The notes under the pieces were generated by a model. That model saw only the letters and a list, made by a program, of their open reading frames with translations. It did no database searches and had not been told where the DNA came from. DNA of 64,000 bases from Arthrobacter sp. AFG7.2 (lineage in GTDB: Bacteria > Actinomycetota > Actinomycetes > Actinomycetales > Micrococcaceae), in contig NZ_PJMB01000002.1 of NCBI RefSeq assembly GCF_002892835.1, forward strand, positions 496,001 to 560,000, in the 5' to 3' direction. The position numbers and the translations under genes were made by a program. Shown here in pieces: positions 29,848-38,827 of the stretch (positions are counted from its first letter, which is position 1; every line of letters starts with the position of its first letter).

Positions 29848-30120
29848 CATCCTGGGTTGAGCTTGGCGAACTGCCGGCTTGCGCCTTCTGTTCCGTTCAG
29901 GATGCGAGGACGGTTTTCCGTGGTGTCCGGCCGGACTCCACGCTCACCGCGGTACCACCTCACTTACCGGCGCTGCATGCTCCGCGGGGAGCATGCGCCA
30001 CACCGGCCACTCGTTACTGCTGTGACGGGCTTACCCGTCCGGTTCTACTGGCGCGTTCCCCCCGTGTGTCAGTTCGACAGGCAGCCCGCGTGTTCTTCCG
30101 GAAGCTCACCGGTGATTGCC
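29848..30120 (-). promoter_or_regulatory. Translational T-box leader of ileS
   Basis: The minus strand contains the T-box core TGGTACCGCGG (29947-29957), a GCATGCTCC/GGAGCATGC stem (29975-29996) and an upstream region with an ATC triplet at 30114-30116 that is a good Ile specifier, within AATCACCGGTGAGC, like the ultrashort stem I of actinobacterial ileS leaders. The ileS Shine-Dalgarno CAGGATG (29848-29854) has an exact seven-base complement CATCCTG (29898-29904) just upstream. Binding of uncharged tRNA-Ile should free the ribosome-binding site; no terminator run of T is present. Confidence 0.92.
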
Positions 30121-30169
30121 GGGTCATAGCCGCTTTCGAGTCTACTATTTCCCGCGCCGGGCCACCAAT

Positions 30170-31261
30170 ATGGAACCTATGCAAGAGAACGGCGGCGGCC
30201 GGCCCGGCATGTGGTCCCTGCTGCCGCGGTCCCGGTGGTCAGTCATCACGGCCGTCCTGGCCTTGCCCGGCGCGGCCCTGATGGTCCTGCGTCTGGTTCC
30301 CTGGGACGTCGGCAGCCCCTGGATCCAGCTTCTGTCGCTGTTTCCGGCGGCCCTGCTCACCACGACGGCGGCACTTGCCACCGCCGTCGTCGCTCTCATC
30401 CTGCAGGCCGCCGCCCGCAGGGCTGTGCTGGCGGCCCTGGTGGCGGCGCTGCTGGTCACCCAGCTCGGGCTGGTTTTGGACCGCGTTGTGGCGGCTCCCG
30501 GACCATTGGCCCGCGTGCAGTCCAGCCAGGTGCAGCGGGGCACTACTGAGTTATCAGGTCCGCCAGGCCGCAGTGCTCCCGGACAGGAACTGACGGTGAT
30601 GGCCGTGAACGTTGGTTCCACCGGCATCGACCCCCGGGCTTTGGTGTCAGAGATCAGGAGCCGCGGTGTGGACATCCTGGCCCTGCCGGAGCTTGCGCCT
30701 CTTGGGTTGAAGGAGCTGGATAAAGCCGGGCTGGCTTCCCTGCTGCCGTACCGCGCCACCGATGTGGACTGGGTGGGAACCGGAAGCGCCCTCTTCTCGC
30801 GCTTTCCCCTTGAGCGGGTGGAGCGGGTGCCTGGCTCCGCGTTCCACCAAAGCCGTGCCGTGGCCGCGGTTCCCGGCGCAGCAGGCCCGGTGCACTTGAC
30901 GGCAGTGCATGTTGATTCCCCGCGCCGGGGACACATACCTTCGTGGCGCGAGGAGCTGCGGCAGTTGGGCGGTCTGTGGCTGGCGCTGCCGGACGGCCAT
31001 CACACCATCCTGCTGGGTGACTTCAACGCGAGCGCCGACCATCGGGAGTTCCGGGAGCTCGTGGCAACCGGACTGGCGGATGCGGCGGACGTGGCCGGCA
31101 AGGGCCTGACACCCACCTGGCCCGTAAACTCCCCTGCGCCCGCCTTCGTGGCCATCGACCATGTCCTGGTAAGCCCCGGAATCGGCGTGGCGGACTTCCA
31201 GGTGGTGAGGCTCCCGGGAACAGACCATGCTGCGGTTCTCGCCCGGCTGGTGCTGCCCTGA
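30170..31261 (+). CDS. Membrane-anchored endonuclease/exonuclease/phosphatase family protein
   Basis: The 363-residue protein has about three N-terminal membrane helices (residues 20-105), followed by an exposed EEP (DNase I/sphingomyelinase-like) domain of roughly 230 residues. Recognisable family features are MAVNVG, the ALPEL segment (metal-binding Glu), VHVDSP, LLGDFNAS and the terminal AIDHVLVS...TDHAAV catalytic Asp-His. The substrate could be nucleic acid or a phospholipid head group. The start is uncertain: ATG 30170, 30179 and a later ATG before the first helix are all possible. It faces away from the ileS leader, which it borders directly. Confidence 0.83.
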   Translation: MEPMQENGGGRPGMWSLLPRSRWSVITAVLALPGAALMVLRLVPWDVGSPWIQLLSLFPAALLTTTAALATAVVALILQAAARRAVLAALVAALLVTQLGLVLDRVVAAPGPLARVQSSQVQRGTTELSGPPGRSAPGQELTVMAVNVGSTGIDPRALVSEIRSRGVDILALPELAPLGLKELDKAGLASLLPYRATDVDWVGTGSALFSRFPLERVERVPGSAFHQSRAVAAVPGAAGPVHLTAVHVDSPRRGHIPSWREELRQLGGLWLALPDGHHTILLGDFNASADHREFRELVATGLADAADVAGKGLTPTWPVNSPAPAFVAIDHVLVSPGIGVADFQVVRLPGTDHAAVLARLVLP

Positions 31262-31286
31262 ATCGGGGCCCGCGTCCGCCCCGAAG

Positions 31287-32045
31287 TCAGGCCCGGCGGA
31301 CCATCTTGTAGTTTGAGGCCTGGGCCACGGGCCGGATCACGATCTGGTCCAGGTTCACGTGGTGCGGCGCGGCGACAGCGTACCGCACTACATCGGCCAC
31401 GTCGCCGGCTGTCAGCGGCTTGTCCACACCGTGGTAGATCTTGGCGGCGGCCTGGCTGTCTCCGAGCCGGTTCAGGGCAAACTCCTCGGTCTGGACCAGC
31501 CCTGGTGCCACCTCGATCACGCGGACGTTGTGCTCCGCCTCCTCCAGCCGCAATGCCGACGTCATGGCGTGCTGGGCGAACTTGGCAGCGTTGTAGCCGG
31601 CGCCGCCCTCGTAGGCTGCCAGCCCGGCGGTGGAAGTCAGGTTAAGGACGGTCCCTTCGCCGGTGGCACGCAGCATCGGCAGGAACGCCCTGGTGAGTTT
31701 CATGGTGCCAAGCACATTGACCCGGTACATCCATTCCCAGTCCTCGGTGCGGGCTGAGCCGATGGTATCGGCGCCCCTGGCGCCACCGGCGATGTTCACC
31801 AGCGTGTCGATGCCGCCCGCTTCGGTGACCCGGGCCAGCAGCCGGGACACGTCGTCGTCCGCGGAAATGTCGGCGGGGATTGCGACGGCGCCCGTCTCCT
31901 TTTCCAGCGCCGCGAGGCGTTCTGCACGGCGGGCCACGGCAAACACCGTCCACCCTTCCGCTGCCAGGGCACGGACGGTGGCTTCCCCGATTCCACTGCT
32001 CGCGCCGGTCACCAAGGCTGCCTTTTTCTGCGAAACGTCAGTCAT
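31287..32045 (-). CDS. Short-chain dehydrogenase/reductase
   Basis: This 252-residue classical SDR has the cofactor motif VTGASSGIGEA (residues 13-23), NIAGG at the NNAG position and the catalytic YNAAK (Tyr and Lys near residues 155 and 159) with an upstream Ser. Asp after ADIS and the ARR following beta-2 suggest NADP(H). It resembles ydfG-like oxidoreductases acting on hydroxy acids, but the substrate is not determined. It ends 25 bases from the convergent EEP gene and starts 115 bases from valS, which it faces. Confidence 0.85.
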   Translation of the reverse strand: MTDVSQKKAALVTGASSGIGEATVRALAAEGWTVFAVARRAERLAALEKETGAVAIPADISADDDVSRLLARVTEAGGIDTLVNIAGGARGADTIGSARTEDWEWMYRVNVLGTMKLTRAFLPMLRATGEGTVLNLTSTAGLAAYEGGAGYNAAKFAQHAMTSALRLEEAEHNVRVIEVAPGLVQTEEFALNRLGDSQAAAKIYHGVDKPLTAGDVADVVRYAVAAPHHVNLDQIVIRPVAQASNYKMVRRA

Positions 32046-32160
32046 GGCACCACCCTAGCGGGCGGCAGGATGACCGCCCTTGGATGACATGGCGGATGCT
32101 CGGCGTGGCCACGCCCGACGCCGGGCCGGCGGAAGTGCCCGGCCATGAAACAATTGCCAC

Positions 32161-34782
32161 ATGGCTGAAGACACTCAGGGTACAGACACGCCCACCACCG
32201 CCCCTATCAACGTTCCGGACAAACCGGCCCTCGAGGGCCTCGAAGCTGCCCTCACGAAGCGGTGGCTGGCCGAGGGGACCTATAAGTTCGACCGGGAGAC
32301 CACCCGTGACCAGGTCTATTCCATCGACACTCCCCCTCCCACCGCGTCCGGATCACTGCACGTGGGGCACATGTTCTCCTACACCCAGACTGACGTGCTG
32401 GCGCGCTACCAGCGCATGACGGGCAAAAACGTCTTCTACCCCATGGGCTGGGACGACAACGGGCTGCCCACCGAACGCCGCGTGCAGAACTACTACGGTG
32501 TCCGCTGCGATCCTGCCATCCCCTACAAGGCGGACTACCAGCCGCCGGCGCAGCCCGCCAAGAACCAGCGGGACTTCGACGTCGTCTCCCGCCGGAACTT
32601 CATCGAGCTGTGTGAAGAGCTGGCCGTCGAGGACGAGAAGGTCTTCGAAAACCTCTTCCAGACCCTGGGCCTGTCCGTGGACTGGGAGCTGACGTACCGC
32701 ACCATTGATGACAATTCGCGGGCGGTCTCGCAGCGTGCCTTTTTGGCCAACCTCGCCGCAGGTGACGCCTACATGGCAGAGGCGCCCACCCTGTGGGACG
32801 TGACGTTCCGTACGGCGGTGGCGCAGGCCGAACTGGAGGACCGCGAGGTGCCCGGGGCGTACTACCGCTACCCGTTCTTCACCGAGGACGGGGACAGGAT
32901 CTACATCGAGACCACCCGTCCCGAACTGCTCGCGGCATGCGCCGCGCTGGTGGCAAATCCCGACGACGAACGGTACCAGCCGCTGTTCGGCAAGAAGGTC
33001 ACGTCCCCCGTGTTTGGTGTTGAGGTCGAGGTCAGGCCGCACCCGCTGGCCAAAGCGGACAAGGGCTCGGGCATCGCCATGGTCTGTACGTTCGGTGACC
33101 TGACCGACGTCACCTGGTGGCGTGAACTGCAGCTGCCCACCCGTGCCATCGTGGGCCGGGACGGCAGGATCGTCAGCGAGGCTCCCGAATGGATCACCAC
33201 CGACATCGGCCGCGAAGCCTTTGCCGCGATCGCGGGCAAGACCGTCTTCAGCGCCAAGGAAGAAGTGGTGAAGCTACTCACCGCCGCTGAGCTGCTGGAC
33301 GGTGAGCCCAAGAAGATCATGCACCCGGTGAACTTCTACGAAAAGGGCGACAAGCCCCTCGAAGTGGTGACGTCGCGCCAGTGGTACATCCGCAATGGCG
33401 GCCGCGACGAGGACCGCCGCGAACGCCTGATCGCACGCGGCCATGAGATCGACTTCCACCCCGCCTTCATGCGCTCCCGCTACGAGAACTGGATCGCCGG
33501 GCTCAACGGCGACTGGCTGGTATCCCGGCAGCGTTTCTTCGGTGTGCCCATCCCCGTCTGGTACCCGCTGGACGCCGACGGCAACCCGGACTACGACTCC
33601 CCCATCATCCCCTCCGATGAGCAGCTGCCGGTGGACCCCGCCGCGGACGCCGCTCCCGGCTTTGACGAAGCACAGCGCGATGTTCCCGGCGGCTTCACCG
33701 GTGACGCGGACATCCTGGATACCTGGGCAACGTCCTCGCTGACTCCCAAGATCGTGGGCGGCTGGAAGCGCGACGAAGACCTCTTCGCCAAGGTCTTCCC
33801 GTTCGATCTCCGGCCCCAGGGCCATGACATCATCCGGACCTGGCTCTTCTCCTCCGTGGTGCGCGCGGATGCGCTGGAGAACAGCGCACCGTGGAAGCAC
33901 GCTGCCATTTCCGGGTGGATCCTGGATCCGGACCGCAAGAAGATGTCCAAGTCCAAGGGCAACGTGGTGGTACCCACCGATGTGCTGGAGGAGTACGGTT
34001 CCGACGCTGTCCGCTACTGGGCCGCCTCCGCCAAGCTCGGCGCCGACACCGCGTACGAAATCGCCCAGATGAAGATCGGCCGCCGCCTGGCCATCAAACT
34101 CCTGAATGCCTCAAAGTTCGTGCTGAACCTGGGCGCCACCGAGGACTCGGTGCTGTCGGGTGACCTTTCAGTGCTGACCAACGCCTTGGACCGGGCGGTA
34201 CTGGCGCAGCTTTCAGAGGTTGTGGCCCAGTCCACCAAGGCCTTTGAGAACTATGACTATGCGCGGGCGCTGCAGATCACGGAGAGCTTCTTCTGGCAGT
34301 TCACCGACGACTACGTCGAGCTCATCAAGGACCGCGCCTACGGTGCCGCCGGTGAAACCGAACAGGCCTCAGTGCTTGCCGCCCTGGCAACCACCCTGGA
34401 CACCCTGCTCCGGCTCTTCGCGCCGTTCCTGCCGTTTGCCACCGAAGAGGTCTGGAGCTGGTGGCGCAAGGGCTCGGTCCACCGCGCGGAGTGGCCGGCG
34501 GCACTGGCGGTGGCCGGCGGCGACACCACGATGCTGGCTACCGTCGGGATCGCGCTGAGTGGAGTCCGCAAGGCGAAGTCCGAGGCGAAGGTCAAGCAGC
34601 GGACCGAGGTCCTTTCCGCGACCATCACCGCACCGGCGGACCTCACGGCCCAGCTCGAGGCTGGCCTTGCGGACCTGAAGGCAGCCTCCAACGCACGTGA
34701 TATTTCACTGGTGGCGGGTGAGGGCGAACTGGCCGTCACTGACGTGGCGCTGGCTCCGACCGAAGAGCCCGCGAAAGCCTAG
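32161..34782 (+). CDS. valS: Valyl-tRNA synthetase
   Basis: The 873-residue class I synthetase charges tRNA-Val. The HIGH motif is HVGH in TASGSLHVGHMFSYTQTD (about residue 66), the editing domain follows, and KMSKS appears in DRKKMSKSKGNVV (about residue 600). The C-terminal region contains a short coiled-coil-like tail. The ATG at 32161 is well spaced from the preceding genes and is followed by a plausible charged N-terminus; no T-box was seen upstream, in contrast to ileS. A hairpin lies about 35 bases after the stop. Confidence 0.97.
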   Translation: MAEDTQGTDTPTTAPINVPDKPALEGLEAALTKRWLAEGTYKFDRETTRDQVYSIDTPPPTASGSLHVGHMFSYTQTDVLARYQRMTGKNVFYPMGWDDNGLPTERRVQNYYGVRCDPAIPYKADYQPPAQPAKNQRDFDVVSRRNFIELCEELAVEDEKVFENLFQTLGLSVDWELTYRTIDDNSRAVSQRAFLANLAAGDAYMAEAPTLWDVTFRTAVAQAELEDREVPGAYYRYPFFTEDGDRIYIETTRPELLAACAALVANPDDERYQPLFGKKVTSPVFGVEVEVRPHPLAKADKGSGIAMVCTFGDLTDVTWWRELQLPTRAIVGRDGRIVSEAPEWITTDIGREAFAAIAGKTVFSAKEEVVKLLTAAELLDGEPKKIMHPVNFYEKGDKPLEVVTSRQWYIRNGGRDEDRRERLIARGHEIDFHPAFMRSRYENWIAGLNGDWLVSRQRFFGVPIPVWYPLDADGNPDYDSPIIPSDEQLPVDPAADAAPGFDEAQRDVPGGFTGDADILDTWATSSLTPKIVGGWKRDEDLFAKVFPFDLRPQGHDIIRTWLFSSVVRADALENSAPWKHAAISGWILDPDRKKMSKSKGNVVVPTDVLEEYGSDAVRYWAASAKLGADTAYEIAQMKIGRRLAIKLLNASKFVLNLGATEDSVLSGDLSVLTNALDRAVLAQLSEVVAQSTKAFENYDYARALQITESFFWQFTDDYVELIKDRAYGAAGETEQASVLAALATTLDTLLRLFAPFLPFATEEVWSWWRKGSVHRAEWPAALAVAGGDTTMLATVGIALSGVRKAKSEAKVKQRTEVLSATITAPADLTAQLEAGLADLKAASNARDISLVAGEGELAVTDVALAPTEEPAKA

Positions 34783-34814
34783 TTCTGTTGTGAGCCCTGT
34801 ATTCGGGCAAAGGG

Positions 34815-34850
34815 GAAGCCCCATCAGCGTTTTGCCGTTGGTGGGGCTTC
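34815..34850 (+). terminator. Putative terminator of valS
   Basis: GAAGCCCCATCA and TGGTGGGGCTTC pair as a 12-base stem (one G-T) around a 12-base loop, 32 bases after the valS stop. No long T-run follows, so this is a moderate call. Confidence 0.6.
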
Positions 34851-35050
34851 GACTTTCGGCCATCCGGTGACGTCTTGATGGTCTGGCAGGATCCTTGGAA
34901 ATTTCAGGTCTTCCTACCACGTCACTGGTAGCTTGTATCCGGCTTTGCCGATGGCTGCGTCAAATACATATCACTGAATCGTCGGTTCCTGCGTCCCCCT
35001 TCTTTCGAAGGGGGTAAGAACCATTGTTGTCCTGCCTCAGCTGATGCACA
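34851..35050. other. AT-richer intergenic stretch with an isolated hairpin
   Basis: This stretch between the valS and DsbA-family gene terminators has no gene I can support. It holds one perfect eight-base hairpin CCCCCTTC-TTTC-GAAGGGGG (34995-35014), not followed by a T-run. Composition is visibly less GC-rich than the neighbours, but nothing marks it as a mobile element. Confidence 0.4.
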
Positions 35051-35094
35051 AGGGCCCCGGGTGAACTACACGCTGGTAGTTCTCCCGGGGCCCT
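35051..35094 (-). terminator. Strong terminator of the DsbA-family gene
   Basis: AGGGCCCCGGG-T-GAACTAC and GTAGTTC-T-CCCGGGGCCCT form a 19-base stem with one T/T mismatch around a six-base loop, 33 bases beyond the stop of the minus-strand gene. The symmetry would also serve a transcript coming from valS. Confidence 0.8.
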
Positions 35095-35127
35095 CTACCG
35101 TCCCGCCGCGTCCCCGGCAGGCCAACG

Positions 35128-35742
35128 TCAGCTGAATTCGGGCCGTTCAGTCCGGCTGCGCTTCAGTTCAAAAAAGTGCGGGTAGGAAGCAATCGCGGTG
35201 GTGGCGTCCCACAGCTTGCCGGCCTCCTCGCCCCGGGGAATCCTGGTGAGCACCGGGCCGAAGAACGCCGTTCCGTTGAAGGCGACCACGGGTGTTCCGA
35301 CGTCCTGGCCCACCAGCGAGATGCCTTCCTCGTGGCTGGCCCGGAGCTGCCCGTCGTGGGCGTCTGTGGCGGCGGCATCGGCGAGGCTTGCGGGGAGGCC
35401 GCATTCAGCCAGTGCCTTGGTGATCACAACGTCCCGGTCTTTTTCGCCGCGCTCGTGGATCCAGGTACCCATGGAATCGTAGAGGCCCTTGACTGCCTCC
35501 TGGCCGTGTTCCTGCTGTGCGGCGATGATCACGCGGACCATGCCCCACGCATTGTCCATGGATTCACGGTAGGCGGGTTCGAGTTCGCGGCCTTCGTTGA
35601 GCACTGCAAGGCTCATGACGTGCCACACCGTTTCGATGTCGCGGACGTTTTCCACTTCACCGATCCAACGCGACGTGATCCACGCAAAAGGACACAACGG
35701 ATCGAACCAAAAGTCGGCCTTGTTCCTGGGGGCTTCAGTCAT
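35128..35742 (-). CDS. DsbA-family protein, mycothiol-dependent nitroreductase (Rv2466c) type
   Basis: The 204-residue cytoplasmic protein closely follows the actinobacterial DsbA-like family of M. tuberculosis Rv2466c, with the N-terminal ADFWFDPLCP and the C-terminal GTPVVAFNGTAFFGPVLTRIPRGEEAGKLWDA and ASYPHFFELKR. That enzyme uses mycothiol to reduce substrates. The active site here reads C-P-F-A (TGT CCT TTT GCG), so the second cysteine of the usual CPWC is replaced by Ala. The protein would be a monothiol enzyme that forms mixed disulphides with mycothiol. It is a single gene ending in a strong terminator, next to clpX but in its own unit. Confidence 0.87.
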   Translation of the reverse strand: MTEAPRNKADFWFDPLCPFAWITSRWIGEVENVRDIETVWHVMSLAVLNEGRELEPAYRESMDNAWGMVRVIIAAQQEHGQEAVKGLYDSMGTWIHERGEKDRDVVITKALAECGLPASLADAAATDAHDGQLRASHEEGISLVGQDVGTPVVAFNGTAFFGPVLTRIPRGEEAGKLWDATTAIASYPHFFELKRSRTERPEFS

Positions 35743-35820
35743 GGGGAATCCTTCCGATTGGGCCCGCTGCGCAGGGCAACCGCAACATGCAGGGTGGTGT
35801 GCGTTGATCAGATGCCAGAG

Positions 35821-37101
35821 TCAGGCGGACTTCCGACGCTTGGTGACGTGCGGGATTATGGTGGGTTCTGCACCCCTCAGGACAACGTCCTCCGTGATGA
35901 CGACGCTTGCCACGTCCTCGCGGCTGGGGAGGTCAAACATCACGGGAAGCAGGACTTCCTCCATGATGGCCCGCAACCCACGGGCACCTGTGCCACGTTC
36001 CAGGGCCTGGTCAGCGATGGCGTCGAGGGCAGTGTCGTCGAAGACAAGCTCCACGCCGTCGATCTGGAACATCTTCTGGTACTGCTTTACCAAAGCGTTC
36101 TTCGGCGTGGACAGGATCTGGATCAGGGCGTCCCGGTCCAGGTTGGACACGGTGGTGATGACCGGGAGCCTGCCGATGAACTCCGGGATCAACCCGAACT
36201 TCAGCAGGTCTTCAGGCATGACCTCGCCGTAGGAGTCGACCTTCTTGCTGGCCTCGTTGAGGGGGGCGCCGAAGCCGATCCCCTTCCGTCCGGACCTGGA
36301 GCCGATGATTTCCTCGAGGCCGGCAAAAGCGCCCGCCACGATGAACAGGACATTCGTGGTGTCGATCTGGATGAATTCCTGGTGCGGGTGCTTGCGGCCG
36401 CCCTGCGGCGGAACCGAGGCCACAGTTCCTTCGAGGATCTTCAGGAGCGCCTGCTGGACACCCTCCCCGGAGACGTCGCGGGTAATGGAAGGGTTCTCGC
36501 TCTTCCGTGAGATCTTGTCGATCTCATCGATGTAGATGATGCCCTGCTCGGCTTTTTTGACGTCGTAGTCGGCGGCCTGGATGAGCTTGAGGAGGATGTT
36601 CTCCACGTCCTCGCCCACGTAGCCGGCTTCAGTGAGGGCGGTGGCATCGGCCACGGCAAACGGCACATTCAGGCGTCGGGCCAGGGTCTGGGCCAGGTAG
36701 GTCTTGCCACAGCCCGTGGGGCCGATGAGGAGGATGTTTGACTTGGCGATCTCGACGTCGTCGTGGTGTCCGCCGTCAGCGAGGCTTCCGGACTTGGGCG
36801 CATGGCCCGCCTGGATGCGCTTGTAATGGTTGTAGACCGCGACGGCGAGGGAACGTTTGGCGGGTTCCTGGCCGATGACGTATTCCTGCAGGAAGTCGAA
36901 GATCTCACGGGGCTTGGGAAGTTCGAAGCTCCCCAGATCGGCAACTTCCGCGAGCTCTTCCTCTATGATCTCGTTGCAGAGCTCAATGCATTCATCGCAG
37001 ATGTAGACACCGGGCCCGGCAATGAGCTTGCGCACCTGCTTTTGGCTCTTTCCGCAGAAAGAGCACTTCAGCAGATCCGTGCTCTCGCCAATCCGAGCCA
37101 T
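35821..37101 (-). CDS. clpX: ATP-dependent Clp protease ATPase subunit ClpX
   Basis: The 426-residue AAA+ unfoldase feeds substrates to ClpP. It has the zinc finger C13-C16-C35-C38, the Walker A GPTGCGKT (127-134), the Walker B IIYIDEID, the pore loop GYVGEDVE, and the ClpP-binding IGF loop in KGIGFGAPL. The length is standard. The gene lies 175 bases downstream of clpP2, in the same direction. An own promoter may lie in 37102-37276, where no clear motif was found. Confidence 0.98.
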   Translation of the reverse strand: MARIGESTDLLKCSFCGKSQKQVRKLIAGPGVYICDECIELCNEIIEEELAEVADLGSFELPKPREIFDFLQEYVIGQEPAKRSLAVAVYNHYKRIQAGHAPKSGSLADGGHHDDVEIAKSNILLIGPTGCGKTYLAQTLARRLNVPFAVADATALTEAGYVGEDVENILLKLIQAADYDVKKAEQGIIYIDEIDKISRKSENPSITRDVSGEGVQQALLKILEGTVASVPPQGGRKHPHQEFIQIDTTNVLFIVAGAFAGLEEIIGSRSGRKGIGFGAPLNEASKKVDSYGEVMPEDLLKFGLIPEFIGRLPVITTVSNLDRDALIQILSTPKNALVKQYQKMFQIDGVELVFDDTALDAIADQALERGTGARGLRAIMEEVLLPVMFDLPSREDVASVVITEDVVLRGAEPTIIPHVTKRRKSA

Positions 37102-37276
37102 ATGTGAACCCCTTAGTATCTTGCTGCCAGGCAGCCTTGCACCGTTGCTGGAATCTCCACCAGCCTGGATGGACCGGTTGTGACAACATCCACTCTAGGT
37201 CACATTCGCGCCCGAGGGTGGAAGGAAAAGGCCGGTGGGGCCAAATGAATGACGCCACCGGCCCACTACTTTACCG

Positions 37277-37936
37277 TTACCTGGTGATTGCCTGCGGTTT
37301 GATCTTGCGTGAATCCAGGACCTGGTCAATCAGGCCGTAGGCCTGGGCTTCCGCGGCGGTGAGGATCTTGTCGCGCTCGATGTCGTTGTTGACCTGTTCC
37401 GAGGTCCGTCCCGAGTGGTGGGCGAGGGTGTCCTCAAGCCAGGAGCGCATGCGCATGACTTCTGCTGCCTGGATCTCGAGGTCCGATGCCTGGCCGCCCT
37501 GCCCGCCGGAAAGTGCGGGCTGGTGGATCAGGACCCTCGCGTTGGGCAGGGCGAGCCGCTTGCCCGGAGTACCTGCCGCCAGCAGGACCGCTGCCGCGCT
37601 TGCGGCCTGGCCGAGGCAGACGGTCTGGATCTCGGGGCGGATGTACTGCATGGTGTCGTAGATCGCCGTCATGGCCGTGAAGGAGCCACCTGGCGAATTG
37701 ATGTAGAGGGTGATGTCGCGGTCCGGGTCCGTGGACTCGAGGACCAGCAGCTGGGCCATGACATCATCGGCCGAGGCGTCGTCCACCTGCACGCCGAGGA
37801 AGATGATGCGGTCCTCGAAGAGCTTGGTGTAGGGGTCCTGGCGCTTGAAACCGTACGGAGTGCGTTCCTCGAACTGGGGCAGGACGTAGCGGCTGGACGG
37901 AAGGTTGCCGGCAGTCGATCCGAAGTTGTAGGTCAT
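37277..37936 (-). CDS. clpP2: ClpP protease subunit 2
   Basis: The 219-residue serine peptidase has the catalytic Ser in [11 protein letters not shown], the His in VLIHQPA and the Asp in NDIERDK. Actinobacteria make a mixed ClpP1P2 tetradecamer, and this is the second-encoded paralogue, 38 bases after clpP1. An N-terminal stretch precedes the processed region. Co-transcription with clpP1 under ClgR control is expected from the motif upstream of clpP1. Confidence 0.96.
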   Translation of the reverse strand: MTYNFGSTAGNLPSSRYVLPQFEERTPYGFKRQDPYTKLFEDRIIFLGVQVDDASADDVMAQLLVLESTDPDRDITLYINSPGGSFTAMTAIYDTMQYIRPEIQTVCLGQAASAAAVLLAAGTPGKRLALPNARVLIHQPALSGGQGGQASDLEIQAAEVMRMRSWLEDTLAHHSGRTSEQVNNDIERDKILTAAEAQAYGLIDQVLDSRKIKPQAITR

Positions 37937-37974
37937 TTTTTGTTGCTCCTGATCTGGATGTTCTGTATGCCGGA

Positions 37975-38619
37975 TTACTGGTCTGACTCGCCGGATGTTC
38001 CATTGGCAGTTCCGCCGCCACCGGAAACCGAGTTGGCGTGGGCGGCAATCTTGTCGAAGAAGCCGTACTCCAGCGCTTCAGTTGCCGTGAACCACTTGTC
38101 ACGGTCGTTGTCCTTCAGGATGGTCTCAACGGTCTGCCCGGTCTGCTCCGCGGTCAGTTCCGCCATGACCTTCTTCATGTGCAGGATGAGCTCGGCCTGG
38201 ATTTTGATGTCCGAGGCGGTGCCGCCGATGCCGCCTGACGGCTGGTGCATCAGGACGCGGGCGTTCGGGGTGGCGTAGCGCTTGCCCTTGGTACCCGAGG
38301 ACAGCAGGAACTGGCCCATGGACGCGGCCAGGCCGGTGGCTACGGTCACCACATCGTTCGGGATGAACTGCATGGTGTCGTAGATGGCCATGCCGGCCGT
38401 GACGGAGCCGCCCGGGGAGTTGATGTAGAGGTAGATGTCCTTGTCCGGGTTTTCCGCGGACAGGAGCAGCAGCTGTGAGCAGATGGCGTTGGCGTTGTCG
38501 TCACGCACCTCTGAGCCCAACCAGATGATCCGCTCTTTCAGGAGCCGGTTGTAGATGTAGTTGTCCTGGGCTGCAGGATCGACAGTCGCCATCCGGGGGG
38601 ACTCTGTGTGCTGTGACAT
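37975..38619 (-). CDS. clpP1: ClpP protease subunit 1
   Basis: The 214-residue peptidase has catalytic Ser in [11 protein letters not shown], His in VLMHQPSGG and Asp in [11 protein letters not shown]. The start chosen is ATG 38619 (MSQHTE), with AGAGGT nine bases upstream; a longer frame to 38766 passes through the promoter and is rejected. The C-terminal Gly/Ser tail is disordered. It is the first gene of clpP1-clpP2, with a ClgR box about 95 bases upstream of the start. Confidence 0.97.
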   Translation of the reverse strand: MSQHTESPRMATVDPAAQDNYIYNRLLKERIIWLGSEVRDDNANAICSQLLLLSAENPDKDIYLYINSPGGSVTAGMAIYDTMQFIPNDVVTVATGLAASMGQFLLSSGTKGKRYATPNARVLMHQPSGGIGGTASDIKIQAELILHMKKVMAELTAEQTGQTVETILKDNDRDKWFTATEALEYGFFDKIAAHANSVSGGGGTANGTSGESDQ

Positions 38620-38713
38620 GTGTACTAACCTCTCGCTGGTGACGGTGACATCACTGAAAATCACTACTTGGACACTAACCGGTTTCATCAGCGATTTGTT
38701 CGCGCACCCGCGG

Positions 38714-38727
38714 CTGTTCGCTGACGG
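38714..38727 (-). promoter_or_regulatory. ClgR binding motif upstream of clpP1P2
   Basis: GTTCGCTGACGGCG (read on the plus strand) matches the Streptomyces ClgR consensus GTTCGC-N5-GCG exactly and most of the longer C. glutamicum consensus. It lies about 95 bases before the clpP1 start, where an activator would sit just upstream of the promoter. ClgR is known to activate clp and other proteolysis genes under envelope or protein stress; no clgR gene is in the window. Confidence 0.72.
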
Positions 38728-38773
38728 CGCACGATCGGCAGGCCCTGCCCGCAGCGGCCTGGTCATTAACGCA

Positions 38774-38807
38774 AAGGGCCCCCGGATCAGGTGATCCGGG
38801 GGCCCTT
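38774..38807 (-). terminator. Terminator of tig
   Basis: A perfect 16-base stem AAGGGCCCCCGGATCA / TGATCCGGGGGCCCTT with a two-base nominal loop lies 21 bases after the tig stop. It isolates tig from the clpP1 promoter region. Confidence 0.85.
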
Positions 38808-38827
38808 GGAACTGTGTGTCTTAAGGC

